64,000 nt of DNA, taken from Bdellovibrio sp047344985 (GTDB taxonomy: Bacteria > Bdellovibrionota > Bdellovibrionia > Bdellovibrionales > Bdellovibrionaceae). Below the pieces are notes generated by a model. That model was not told the origin of the DNA. It saw only the letters and a program-made list of their open reading frames with translations, and searched no databases. The DNA is taken from contig NZ_CP178861.1 of assembly GCF_047344985.1 (NCBI RefSeq), forward strand, positions 2,418,001-2,482,000, in the 5' to 3' direction. A program made the position numbers and the translations under genes. Positions 26,059 through 34,504 of this stretch are shown piece by piece; within the stretch, counting starts at the first letter, position 1; each line of letters starts with the position of its first letter.

Positions 26059-27936
26059 TTGAAAAGATTAAGTCTTAAAGCACGTTTCCTGTTAATCTTC
26101 GCTCTTTGTATCTTCAGCATTCAGACGTTTAACTACATCCAGTTTCAAAAATCCCTTAACACACAAAAAGAGCATATCGTCGACAATTTCAATCTGCATT
26201 CTGAGGCGCTGGCTTCGTCAATTGCAGCGCAGTTTTACGAACGCTATGGTGACGTCCAGGCTTTTGCTAAAAACGAAATTCTTATGAGCACCGAAAAGCC
26301 CCGCATCATTGAGGCGCTGAATTCTTATGTCGCTCTTTATGGCATTTATGATCTTATTCTTTTCGTGGCTCCCGACGGGAAATTGATTGCCGTGAACAAC
26401 CAGGATCCGAAAGGAAAGAATATCGATACACAGGAACTCTACGGACTGGATTATTCGTCGCAGGAATGGTTTCAGAAAGTGATAGCAGGACAGACGACGG
26501 ATGATTCCAGCAAAGGTTTTACGGGAACCTACGTGGAGCAACCGCAGAACGATTTTTACATCCATCAAGTCTATAAAGAAGACCGCAAAGCAAATAGCTT
26601 TAGCGCCATCGTTAAAGACTCTCACGGTAAAGTCATCGGAGTTCTTTCCAACCGTGCAAACTTTAAATGGGTGGAGGACGAGCTTAACTCTGCCTTTCAC
26701 AACCACCAGTCAAAAGGTCTTTCCTCTGTCTTGCTAACTTTGGTAGGCCCTGATGGCAATATTCTTGCGTCACGCTCCGACAAAGACTCTGTGAATTTCA
26801 ACACAAGTTTGCAGGCCTTCACTCCCGTTGAACAAATCCGGAAAAAAGGAAGCGGCGTCTTTCAAGGGATGGATCCTCGCCGCGAAGGCGTTGAACAAGT
26901 CATTGGATATAGTTTTTTAGAACACCATAAATTTATTTCGAATCTTAATTGGGGTGTGATGGTGCAAGCCAATGCGAAGGACCTTTTCGCAGGATTGATT
27001 TCAGCCAACACATATTTCCTCGTGGGGCTGTTTGCCTTTACGACGGTGGCTTTAGTTCTTTGCTGGATTGTTATCAGCTCTTTGGCCAAACACATTCAAA
27101 GTATCACCGTGCGTATTGCTGAAAACACGATTGATGTGGCGACCTCCAGTGAGCAGGTCAGCTTTGCAAGCCAGACAATTTCCAAAGGAGCTGTTGAATC
27201 TGCAGCCTCTATTGAAACGTCGGTTGCCTGCATGGAAGAAATCTCTTCGGTCACTAAGAAAAACAACGACAGCGCAGAAAACGCAGCCCTGCTTTCTCAA
27301 GACTGTCAGCAAAAAGCGAAAGTCAGCAGCGATGTTTTGGGAGACCTTCGAGTTTCGATCCAACAAATTCACGCCTCCTCAAAAGAAATCACCGAAATCA
27401 CCTCTGTGATCGAAGATATCGCCTTTCAAACAAATCTTTTAGCTCTGAATGCGGCTGTCGAGGCAGCTCGGGCCGGCGAACAGGGAAAAGGGTTCGCCGT
27501 CGTCGCAGACGCCGTGAGAACTTTGGCACTACGAAGCTCTGAAGCTGCAAAAAACATCAGCCAGCTGATCACTAAAAGTGCGGATATCGTCAGCATCGGC
27601 ACAAAAAAAGCCGAAGAAACAGAATCCGCCATTAAATCTATGATTCAACTTATTGAAAAAATCGCTTACTTAAATCAGGAGATCTCTCAAGCTTCCAGAG
27701 AGCAAACGATCGGGATTCAGCAGTTCGGAAAAACAATGAACGAAATAGATTCTGCATCACAAAGTAACGCCTCGGTCGCTGAAGAACTTTCCGCCACGGC
27801 GGAAGTCATGATGCGTAAATCTCAGACCCTCAAAACGGTCACGCAGGAATTAGAGTCCGTGGTCAATGGAGACAAGGCCCACGACCCTCTTCCTATGGGA
27901 AAAGAGCCCCAAGGGACTCTGTTATTGGCAAAGTGA
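26059..27936 (+). CDS. Methyl-accepting chemotaxis protein with double-Cache sensor
   Basis: A 625-residue chemoreceptor. Membrane helices lie at about residues 6-22 and 315-340; the 290-residue periplasmic region between them has the features of a double-Cache domain (YDLILFVAPDGKLIAVN, GLDYSSQEWFQK, VIGVLSNRANFKWVED), which commonly binds amino acids or other small ligands. The signalling hairpin is intact (AFQTNLLALNAAVEAARAGE, then GKGFAVVADAVR). No CheR pentapeptide is visible at the C-terminus. TTG start with AAAGGAG upstream. Converges with lpxC. Confidence 0.88.
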   Translation: MKRLSLKARFLLIFALCIFSIQTFNYIQFQKSLNTQKEHIVDNFNLHSEALASSIAAQFYERYGDVQAFAKNEILMSTEKPRIIEALNSYVALYGIYDLILFVAPDGKLIAVNNQDPKGKNIDTQELYGLDYSSQEWFQKVIAGQTTDDSSKGFTGTYVEQPQNDFYIHQVYKEDRKANSFSAIVKDSHGKVIGVLSNRANFKWVEDELNSAFHNHQSKGLSSVLLTLVGPDGNILASRSDKDSVNFNTSLQAFTPVEQIRKKGSGVFQGMDPRREGVEQVIGYSFLEHHKFISNLNWGVMVQANAKDLFAGLISANTYFLVGLFAFTTVALVLCWIVISSLAKHIQSITVRIAENTIDVATSSEQVSFASQTISKGAVESAASIETSVACMEEISSVTKKNNDSAENAALLSQDCQQKAKVSSDVLGDLRVSIQQIHASSKEITEITSVIEDIAFQTNLLALNAAVEAARAGEQGKGFAVVADAVRTLALRSSEAAKNISQLITKSADIVSIGTKKAEETESAIKSMIQLIEKIAYLNQEISQASREQTIGIQQFGKTMNEIDSASQSNASVAEELSATAEVMMRKSQTLKTVTQELESVVNGDKAHDPLPMGKEPQGTLLLAK

Positions 27937-27953
27937 GCTGATGTCGCTGCGTC

Positions 27954-28862
27954 TTACATTGGAACAGTCCAGCCGTTGTAGCGCTGGACTTCTTCTGAAA
28001 TATCCGCTCCCAGTTCGACGTGACGGAAGCTGGTTGGTGAATCCCAGATTTTCTTAACGAGCTTATTCATCACATCGTGGCCGGCTTTATAAAGGACCAC
28101 ATGCCCCATTAAAGGCATTTCCAAAGTCACCAGATCCCCTAAGGCATCTAAGGCTTTGTGACGAACGAATTCATCTTCCCAACGAAGACCTTCGGGATTG
28201 ATGATGGCCTCGTGATCCAAAACGATACAATTATCAAGGCTACCACCTTTGGCAAGACCGCGAGATTTTAAAGCTTCGACATCTTTCATAAAACCAAAAG
28301 TTCTGGCACCTGCGACATCGCGACCGAAAGATTGTTCATTGATATCCAGATCAATGGTTTGCTTTCCGATTTTGGGATGTGGGAAATCAATCGTCACCGT
28401 CAGACGTAGTCCGTGGTAAGGAACAACGTAGGCGTGCTTCTCCCCTTCACTAAAATAAATTGGTTCCGTGATGTAGCAATATTTACGAGGTTGATCTTGC
28501 TCCACAATGCCGACCTCTAAAAGAGCTTTCAAAAAGTCGCGAGCACTGCCATCGCCGATAGGAATTTCAGGGCCATCAAGTTCAATAAATAAATTATCAA
28601 TACGAAGAGCCGACAATGCTGACAAACAGTGTTCAATCGTTGCCACAGAAAAAGCGCCGCCACCAATGGTTGTTTGGTGAGACGTCGCTTGAACATTTTT
28701 GGCTGTGACTTTGAGTGAAGGGCTGCCCGGCAAATCATTGCGGATAAAGTAGACGCCCGTATCAGCAGGTGCTGGCCTGAAAGTGAGAGTGCAAGGATCA
28801 CCGGAGTGAATCCCGATACCATGAACAACTGTTTTTTTACGGATCGTTTTCTGCAAAAACAT
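27954..28862 (-). CDS. lpxC: UDP-3-O-acyl-N-acetylglucosamine deacetylase
   Basis: The zinc deacetylase that commits to lipid A synthesis. At 302 residues it has the normal length. Zinc ligands are H78 (TIEHCLSAL), H235 and D239 (HKALDALGDL), and H262 in KAGHDVMNK is the catalytic histidine. The loop ELDGPEIPIGDGSA is also diagnostic. It is last in the ruvCAB-asparaginase gene string, 21 bases after the asparaginase stop. Unusually for this window there is no Shine-Dalgarno; instead a hairpin sits directly before the ATG. Confidence 0.95.
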   Translation of the reverse strand: MFLQKTIRKKTVVHGIGIHSGDPCTLTFRPAPADTGVYFIRNDLPGSPSLKVTAKNVQATSHQTTIGGGAFSVATIEHCLSALSALRIDNLFIELDGPEIPIGDGSARDFLKALLEVGIVEQDQPRKYCYITEPIYFSEGEKHAYVVPYHGLRLTVTIDFPHPKIGKQTIDLDINEQSFGRDVAGARTFGFMKDVEALKSRGLAKGGSLDNCIVLDHEAIINPEGLRWEDEFVRHKALDALGDLVTLEMPLMGHVVLYKAGHDVMNKLVKKIWDSPTSFRHVELGADISEEVQRYNGWTVPM

Positions 28863-28863
28863 A

Positions 28864-28887
28864 CTAGTTAGACATTACTCTAACTAG
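28864..28887 (-). promoter_or_regulatory. Hairpin directly upstream of lpxC
   Basis: CTAGTTAG (28864-28871) and CTAACTAG (28880-28887) are complementary around eight bases. On the minus strand it covers the asparaginase stop codon and ends one base before the lpxC ATG, which has no recognisable ribosome binding site. It could affect lpxC translation or mark a processing site. Confidence 0.4.
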
Positions 28888-29888
28888 CGGGCCTTCGCAA
28901 TGCGCATTTGCCCGACGACGTCGCCCTTCCAGTTCGTCACTGTCGGCATTGTGTACTTGGCCAAGGCTTTGAACTCCGTCTCATTAAGACCGCCTAACTG
29001 CAGTAATAACGAAGCTGTTGCCACTTGAGCGGCGCGACCCGCGCCATCGGAGGCTTTGATTGCGAAAGCGACTCTTTTTTCTGGAAGAACTCCGCAGAAC
29101 ACACCTTCAGCTCCGCCTTTGATGATGGCTCTTCCGTGTGTCTTTTCAATCACAGCTGTGGCGAAATTGTCACTGCCGGAAATGTAAAATGGAAAACTTC
29201 TCACAGCTCGCAAAATACGTTCTGATGCGGCTTTCCTGACTGGAGACTCTTTGGAGTTGATCAAAACAGACATCCCTACTGCCATGTTTTGCAGAGGAAC
29301 GGCATAAGTGGGAATTCCACAACCGTCAATGCCGTAGGCGGTTTTTGAATGATCGTAGCGCATGGTTTCGGTCAAAACTTTGCGCAAACGTTTCTGCGCC
29401 CCGTGTTCGTACTTTTCATAACCAGTTGGATCTTCACCTAAGTGCAAACATGTAGTGATGAGTGCTGAATGTTTTCCCGCACAGTTGTTGCAAAGAACGG
29501 TGGGTTTTTGCCCTTTGCGGGTCATCTCCAAAGCGCTTTCTTCGTTATACGGAAGATGTGGAGCGCAGACATAAGACGATTCTTTGATACCAACCTTATC
29601 CATCCACTGCGTGAGTGCGGTGATGTGATCTTTTTCCCCGCGATGAGAAGAACAAGCTAAAGCAATGTGCTTATCTTCAAGTTCAAATTTATCCGCGGCA
29701 CCTGATTCAATAAGTGGTAAAGCTTGAAGCATTTTGATCGCACTTCGAGGCATCGTTAGAAACTGCGGGTGCCCCCAGTACTGAGTGATGCTGCCGATTT
29801 CATTCACAACGACAGCCATGACTTGATGAAGGGACTCCACAACGGGGCCCCGTAATACTTCAACAACCAACGGTTGCTTTGAAGCCAT
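28884..29888 (-). CDS. L-asparaginase, Rhizobium-type (type II-like, serine-lysine active site)
   Basis: A 334-residue enzyme of the asparaginase family that includes Rhizobium etli ReAV, unrelated to the E. coli AnsA/AnsB fold. The Ser-Lys pair is S49-A-I-K52 (MPRSAIKML) and the second conserved pair is C136-A-G-K139 in CNNCAGKHSAL, the same spacings as in ReAV. It hydrolyses asparagine to aspartate and ammonia. The ATG follows the ruvB stop by one base and the ribosome binding site GGAGA lies inside ruvB, so it belongs to the ruv operon although no functional link is obvious. No signal peptide, so probably cytoplasmic. Confidence 0.88.
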   Translation of the reverse strand: MASKQPLVVEVLRGPVVESLHQVMAVVVNEIGSITQYWGHPQFLTMPRSAIKMLQALPLIESGAADKFELEDKHIALACSSHRGEKDHITALTQWMDKVGIKESSYVCAPHLPYNEESALEMTRKGQKPTVLCNNCAGKHSALITTCLHLGEDPTGYEKYEHGAQKRLRKVLTETMRYDHSKTAYGIDGCGIPTYAVPLQNMAVGMSVLINSKESPVRKAASERILRAVRSFPFYISGSDNFATAVIEKTHGRAIIKGGAEGVFCGVLPEKRVAFAIKASDGAGRAAQVATASLLLQLGGLNETEFKALAKYTMPTVTNWKGDVVGQMRIAKAR

Positions 29889-29889
29889 A

Positions 29890-30882
29890 TTATTTCTCCG
29901 ACATTAATACTGTGTTCTTCGCAAACTCAGTGATGACACGTCCACGCTGAGTTTTTTGAATAAAGCCTTCTTGAATCAAGAAAGGCTCATAGACCTCTTC
30001 AAGAGTGTCTCTCTCTTCACTGAGGGCCGCTGCTATTGTATCAATGCCGACAGGTCCACCGTTATATTTTTCTTGGATCAGGCTCAAAATACGACGATCC
30101 ATCAGGTCCAAACCGTATTGATCCACGCCCAACTGGTTCAAAGCATAGACGGCGATATCCTTGGAGATCGTACCGTTGCCTTTCACTTGGGCGTAATCGC
30201 GAACACGTTTTAATAATCTGTTCGCCACGCGAGGAGTCCCGCGAGAGCGACGAGCGACCTCTTCAGCCCCTTCAGAATCCATTTTCACTTTGAGAATTTC
30301 TGCGGATCTTATCAAAATTTGTTGAAGAGCATCCTTGTCGTAGAACTGCAAACGCTCGACAATTCCGAAGCGATCTCGGAATGGAGGATTTAAAAGCCCC
30401 GCTCTGGTTGTCGCCCCGACCAACGTAAATGGTGCAAGTTGAAACTTCATCGAGCGCGCGCCAAGACCTTCTCCGGTCACGATGTCGATATAATAATCTT
30501 CCATCGCTGTATACAGATATTCTTCAACGTGACGACTGAGACGATGAATCTCATCAATAAATAAAACAGAATGCGGCTTCAGCGATGTGAGAACGGCCGC
30601 GAGATCGCCTTTTTTATCGATCGCTGGTGCTGACGTCATTTTGATTTCAGCGCCCATATCGTTGGCGATAATTTTTGACAGCGTCGTCTTACCTAAGCCC
30701 GGAGGACCACATAAAAGAACGTGATCCAAAGACTCGCCACGGTGTTTGGCTGCCGCGACGAAAACTTTTAGTTTTTCTTTAACGTCGGTTTGACCTGGAA
30801 AGTCTTCGAACTTCTGCGGGCGCAGTTCGTTTTCCCAACTCTTCTCCCCTTCAACAGGGTCACCTTCTAGGATGCGACTCAT
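29890..30882 (-). CDS. ruvB: Holliday junction branch-migration ATPase RuvB
   Basis: A 330-residue AAA+ motor that drives Holliday junction migration with RuvA. Walker A is GPPGLGKTT, Walker B region is LFIDEIHRL, sensor 1 is GATTRAG, and the arginine-finger region RDRFGIVERLQFY is intact; the winged-helix C-terminus ends with RGRVITEFA. Length and motifs are standard. The ATG overlaps the ruvA stop by four bases (ATGA), giving tight coupling in ruvC-ruvA-ruvB order. Confidence 0.97.
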   Translation of the reverse strand: MSRILEGDPVEGEKSWENELRPQKFEDFPGQTDVKEKLKVFVAAAKHRGESLDHVLLCGPPGLGKTTLSKIIANDMGAEIKMTSAPAIDKKGDLAAVLTSLKPHSVLFIDEIHRLSRHVEEYLYTAMEDYYIDIVTGEGLGARSMKFQLAPFTLVGATTRAGLLNPPFRDRFGIVERLQFYDKDALQQILIRSAEILKVKMDSEGAEEVARRSRGTPRVANRLLKRVRDYAQVKGNGTISKDIAVYALNQLGVDQYGLDLMDRRILSLIQEKYNGGPVGIDTIAAALSEERDTLEEVYEPFLIQEGFIQKTQRGRVITEFAKNTVLMSEK

Positions 30883-31460
30883 GACAAGCTCCCAGACAGA
30901 GTCTGCAATCCTTTACGAACGCCATCTTCTAAAGATGTATCCGTTGGCAAAGTGGAAACAAATTGATCGACCAGTTGAGATTTGTAACCCAAGTTGAGCA
31001 ACGCCGAAGTGATCTGCGTGTGCGATTCTGATTTAGATTTGATTGTTTCTTCGATGGAAACAAGTTTTCCTTTTAAAGTCAGAATAATTTGTTCCGCAGT
31101 TTTCTTTCCCACTTTTGGAAGACCCGATAGACCTTTGGCATTTCCAGCTTCAATCATCTCTTGAATTTGCGCAGGACGGCCTCCTGAAAGAATGCTCAAG
31201 GCCATTTTTGGCCCCACACCATTGACTTTCAAAAGAGATAGGAAAAGATTTTTTTCATCTTTCGAATGAAATCCAAAAAGTTGCAAGGCATCTTCACGGA
31301 CATGTGTGTGAATCCAAACGATGATGTCTTTACCCAAAAGTGATTGCAGATCGACCAATGTGTTTGATGAAGCGTGAATTTCATAACCGACACCTTGCAC
31401 GTCGATCAAAGCGGTGTCGCTTGCTACTTCAATAATTTTTCCGCGTAAATAACCAATCAT
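30879..31460 (-). CDS. ruvA: Holliday junction DNA-binding protein RuvA
   Basis: A 193-residue protein that tetramerises on four-way junctions. The N-terminal OB fold begins MIGYLRGKIIE, the two helix-hairpin-helix motifs are seen in VNGVGPKMALSIL and LSGLPKVGKKTAEQII, and a flexible linker leads to the C-terminal domain III that contacts RuvB. The acidic pin residues lie in the HTHVREDALQLFGF region. Starts overlapping the ruvC stop by four bases. Confidence 0.96.
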   Translation of the reverse strand: MIGYLRGKIIEVASDTALIDVQGVGYEIHASSNTLVDLQSLLGKDIIVWIHTHVREDALQLFGFHSKDEKNLFLSLLKVNGVGPKMALSILSGGRPAQIQEMIEAGNAKGLSGLPKVGKKTAEQIILTLKGKLVSIEETIKSKSESHTQITSALLNLGYKSQLVDQFVSTLPTDTSLEDGVRKGLQTLSGSLS

Positions 31461-31966
31461 AAACTCACCGCTCTCTCAAGAATCGCTTTTTTCTTTAATT
31501 CAAAGGCATGGTGGCAGGCCATAGCCAAAGCATCGGAGGCGTCAATGCGATTGATCACCTTAATGTTGAGCACCGCTTTTAAAATCGCCTGCACGTCTTC
31601 TTTGGAGGCCCCACCGTTTCCGGTCACACCTTTTTTTACAACCCGCGTGGCGTATTCGTAAACGTCGGCATCACCCAAACCGGCTTCATACATCACGACT
31701 CCGCGAGCATGACCGAGCTTAAAAGCACTGTCGGCGTTTTTTCCTAAAAAGATTTTTTCAATCACCACTTGATTCGGTTTGTATTTTTCCATGACTTCCC
31801 GAAAAGCAGAGCCCAATTCCTTCATGCGGCCTGGAAAGGCTTGATCGGCATCAAGCAAAATCACGCCGTGATTGATATGCTCAATCTTTCCGTTCGTGAC
31901 TCGAACAACACCAAAACCTGTAATGCGGGAACCAGGATCGACCCCGAGAATCGTCAATGACATCAA
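31457..31966 (-). CDS. ruvC: Holliday junction resolvase RuvC
   Basis: A 169-residue RNase H-fold endonuclease that cuts Holliday junctions symmetrically. The acidic catalytic set is visible: D10 in ILGVDPGSRITG, the glutamate in VVIEKIFLGKNADSA, and the C-terminal aspartates in RIDASDALAMACHH. First gene of the operon ruvC-ruvA-ruvB-asparaginase-lpxC. The promoter must lie in the 94-bp gap to the divergent TPR gene. A second ATG one codon in is an equally good start. Confidence 0.96.
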   Translation of the reverse strand: MMSLTILGVDPGSRITGFGVVRVTNGKIEHINHGVILLDADQAFPGRMKELGSAFREVMEKYKPNQVVIEKIFLGKNADSAFKLGHARGVVMYEAGLGDADVYEYATRVVKKGVTGNGGASKEDVQAILKAVLNIKVINRIDASDALAMACHHAFELKKKAILERAVSL

Positions 31967-32060
31967 AACACCATCCGTCGCCCTTATTTGAAGCTGAAGC
32001 TATTGCTTAGTCAATAAATCTGAAATAGTATTTAAGTGTATCCACGAACGGAACGGATTA

Positions 32061-32888
32061 ATGCAACTGATGAAAATAGATGCAAGCACTGTTGAAAAGT
32101 ATCAAATGATTCTTGAGAAAGACCCGAATTCTCAGGTGTTTGCTCCGTTGGCTGAAGCGTATCGTGAAATGAAAATGCTTCAGGAAGCGCAGAAAGTTGT
32201 GACTGCTGGCGTTCAACGCCACCCGCAATTTGTTGGCGGTCTTGTCACTTACGCAAAAGTGATGCGCGATTTAGGACAACTTCCCAAAGCCCTGGAAGCC
32301 TTGAAGAGAGCGACTTCCCTGGCGCCCGAGAATATTTTAGCGCACCAATTGTTGGCCGAAGTTCAACTGGCTTCGAAAAATCCGAAGGACGCTCTTAAAG
32401 CGTTTAAAATGGTTTTGTTTTTAAATCCGAATTCTCAGTCAGCGCAAAAAGCTGTGCAAAAATTAGAATCTTTGACGGCGGATGAATACGACGAAGAAGT
32501 TTTTTCGATGACAAAACTTCCGGAAGTGAATTTAGAAAAAACTCACGAAACTCCGGTGACAAAATCAGAACCCGTGATGGTGGTTCCTCCGCAACCGACA
32601 ACTCCAAGCAAAGCCATGGAGCGGATGCTTTCTTTGATTGACGCGTTTATCGTGCGCAACGACCTGGAAAAAGCGCATGCACTTTTAAAAGACACGCGCA
32701 TCGAATTCGGCGATCATCCGGAAATTCAAAGACGAATGAAGACTCTGCAAGTCCGTTATAATGACACGGACGAAGCAACTCCCCTGCGTCCTCTTCAACC
32801 TCGCGATAAACTGATCCGCGAAAAGAAGTTGGAAGTTCTTGAAGCGATGCTGCGCCAGGTCGAAGAGTATCGTTCTCAGGGGCTTTGA
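32061..32888 (+). CDS. TPR-repeat protein
   Basis: A 275-residue soluble protein with three or so tetratricopeptide repeats in the first 130 residues (VFAPLAEAYREMKMLQEAQKV cut short, LVTYAKVMRDLGQLPKALEAL, ILAHQLLAEVQLASKNPKDAL), a Pro-rich linker near residue 175 and a helical C-terminal part. TPRs mediate protein contacts; the partner is unknown. No signal peptide, so cytoplasmic. The ribosome binding site is weak (GGA) before the ATG; a second ATG three codons in is possible. Divergent from the ruv operon. Confidence 0.75.
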   Translation: MQLMKIDASTVEKYQMILEKDPNSQVFAPLAEAYREMKMLQEAQKVVTAGVQRHPQFVGGLVTYAKVMRDLGQLPKALEALKRATSLAPENILAHQLLAEVQLASKNPKDALKAFKMVLFLNPNSQSAQKAVQKLESLTADEYDEEVFSMTKLPEVNLEKTHETPVTKSEPVMVVPPQPTTPSKAMERMLSLIDAFIVRNDLEKAHALLKDTRIEFGDHPEIQRRMKTLQVRYNDTDEATPLRPLQPRDKLIREKKLEVLEAMLRQVEEYRSQGL

Positions 32889-32901
32889 TTAAACTATAAA
32901 A

Positions 32902-33195
32902 TTACGAACACTGCATAGCCGAAGGAAGCGAAATGCCGCCCTTCAAACTAAACTCTGTATTTTCATCCAATCCATTGCATGAATTGCACATCGGAACAAT
33001 CCGTTCACCTTCAACTTCCGGATGATGAACGTGTGCCCCCAATTCGGCAGAGTTAGAGCAACCTTTGACTGAACACTCACTCGGCCAAACTTTATTTGCC
33101 AGCTTAATCCAATGATCCTTCCAAGTTTTGCATGGCGAACATTTTTTCCAGCCAGTTCCAGCTTTATTCTTCCAGCCATTTGCAGACAACCCCAT
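32902..33195 (-). CDS. Small HNH-like zinc-motif protein
   Basis: A 97-residue protein with two CxxC-type pairs: KKCSPCKTWKDHW near the N-terminus and SECSVKGCSNSAELG, then HVHHPEVEGERIVPMCNSCN. The order Cys pair, His-His, then C-x2-C with a terminal Asn is that of an HNH (treble-clef) nuclease core, here without any other domain. AAGGAGA precedes the ATG, supporting a real gene. It lies next to a full HNH endonuclease gene on the other strand, in a patch between housekeeping genes. It could be a minimal nuclease or a zinc-binding DNA protein. Confidence 0.6.
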   Translation of the reverse strand: MGLSANGWKNKAGTGWKKCSPCKTWKDHWIKLANKVWPSECSVKGCSNSAELGAHVHHPEVEGERIVPMCNSCNGLDENTEFSLKGGISLPSAMQCS

Positions 33196-33506
33196 TATTT
33201 CTCCTTCACTTTATATGAGATGCCACTAGCCTGCTTCCTCATCATTTACATTTCAAGAGCTGGTCTTCTTTTCCTCACGCGGCAACATCATTTGTAATGT
33301 TGTTTTTCTTGACGTGATTTTCGCGTCTCCTAAAGGAGGCATGATGTGTTTAAAATAATTTTCCTCCACCTTCGACAGAAACAATTCGATCGCGAAATAG
33401 TGGCGCGATTATCGATTTTCAGAAGCCTTTAGAAAAGGACCTGCAATGCACTTTCGATAGCAAAATTAGGCAAAAATCGAGTTATAAAATCGATGATATA
33501 ACTTTC
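33196..33506. other. Intergenic leader region of the HNH gene
   Basis: About 310 bp without a gene. It holds AAAGGAGG at 33334 followed at once by ATG ATG and a five-codon frame ending TAA, a possible vestigial or leader ORF; a complementary CCTCC follows at about 33362. Further on, ATCGCG/CGCGAT (around 33391-33411) and GTTATA/TATAAC (around 33481-33502) form short inverted repeats. TTGACG near 33310 could be a -35 box but no matching -10 is clear. Confidence 0.35.
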
Positions 33507-33524
33507 ACAACCGTAGCGGAGGTG
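33507..33524 (+). repeat. 18-bp direct repeat, left copy, with the HNH ribosome binding site
   Basis: ACAACCGTAGCGGAGGTG is identical to 34481-34498. The left copy contains GGAGGTG, which serves as the Shine-Dalgarno sequence for the ATG at 33528. Confidence 0.9.
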
Positions 33525-33527
33525 GAA

Positions 33528-34490
33528 ATGGATATCAAAAAACTTTCAAATATAGAACTTATAAATCGCTTTGGAAAACTTGTACAAACAGAGAGAAAAA
33601 TCACGCATTTGGTTTTGGAATGTATTGCCGAAATTGATACCCGTAAAATATATCTTGAGCGAGCTTACCCAAGTCTTTATGAATTCTTGATTAAAGAATT
33701 TGGATACAGCCCGTCGGCAGCGGTTCGCAGAATTGAATCTGCGCGACTGCTTCGCGAGGTACCTGAATTTTCTGAGAAGATTGAAGAGGGGTCCTTGAAT
33801 CTATCGCAGCTTTCGAAAGTTCAGCAGGCCATTCGCATAGTTCAAAAAACGAAGGCACGAAAAGTTCATGTTGAAGAAAAACGCGAGCTTTTGCGGAAAA
33901 TCGAAAATACGAGTCAGGATCAGACAGAGTTGATTTTATCTCAAGAGCTCTCGCTTCCCATATGCTATGAAGAGCGCGAAAAAATCCATAGAGATGAATC
34001 CGTCACTTTGACGATTCCCTTTTCAAAAGACCAGATGGCTTTACTTGAACAAGTGAAAGACTTACTCTCACATTCTGTTGAAGGTGGCAAATGGGCTGAC
34101 ATCATTGCCTATTTAGCTAGGAAAGAAATCCAAAAAAAGACGAAGATTAAAAGACAATCGAAACCCGCGATTCAAACCAAACCTGCCGCGATAGTAGAAG
34201 TTCTGAATGGCGCGGATAAGGATACTAACTTATCTTCTACTAAGCCATCAATAGCGGCCACAAGAAAACCAATAGCTATAAGTTTACGAAAAGGTATTTT
34301 TACGAGAGACAAATGTTGCCAATATCGAGATCCCGCGACAAATAAAATCTGCGGTGCCACTCGATTTCTGGAGATTGATCACGTACAACCTATTTGGGCC
34401 GGCGGCACGAACAAAATAGAAAATTTGCGTGTTCTTTGCTCTCAGCACAACAAATTTAAATACAGAAAAGAAGCGGGTTTACAACCGTAG
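33528..34490 (+). CDS. HNH endonuclease with DUF222-like N-terminal region
   Basis: A 320-residue protein. The N-terminal 200 residues are helical (YPSLYEFLIKEFGYSPSAAV, later LSLPICYEERE), resembling the region that precedes HNH in the DUF222/13E12 group; the C-terminal HNH core reads CCQYRDPATNKICG with paired cysteines, then LEIDHVQPIWAGG (first His) and LRVLCSQHNKFK (Asn and last His). It should be a metal-dependent nuclease. The ATG at 33528 follows GGAGGTGGAA; a GTG two codons earlier is less likely. I recall this family as multicopy in Bdellovibrio genomes. The gene is bounded by an exact 18-bp direct repeat, the right copy of which includes its stop codon. Confidence 0.82.
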   Translation: MDIKKLSNIELINRFGKLVQTERKITHLVLECIAEIDTRKIYLERAYPSLYEFLIKEFGYSPSAAVRRIESARLLREVPEFSEKIEEGSLNLSQLSKVQQAIRIVQKTKARKVHVEEKRELLRKIENTSQDQTELILSQELSLPICYEEREKIHRDESVTLTIPFSKDQMALLEQVKDLLSHSVEGGKWADIIAYLARKEIQKKTKIKRQSKPAIQTKPAAIVEVLNGADKDTNLSSTKPSIAATRKPIAISLRKGIFTRDKCCQYRDPATNKICGATRFLEIDHVQPIWAGGTNKIENLRVLCSQHNKFKYRKEAGLQP

Positions 34491-34498
34491 CGGAGGTG
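34481..34498 (+). repeat. 18-bp direct repeat, right copy, overlapping the HNH stop codon
   Basis: Identical to 33507-33524. Here the sequence encodes the last two codons and TAG stop of the HNH gene, and its GGAGGTG is followed by AAGATATCA, close to the ATGGATATCA that follows the left copy, but with no start codon. It looks like the remnant of a second gene start. Confidence 0.9.
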
Positions 34499-34504
34499 AA
34501 GATA

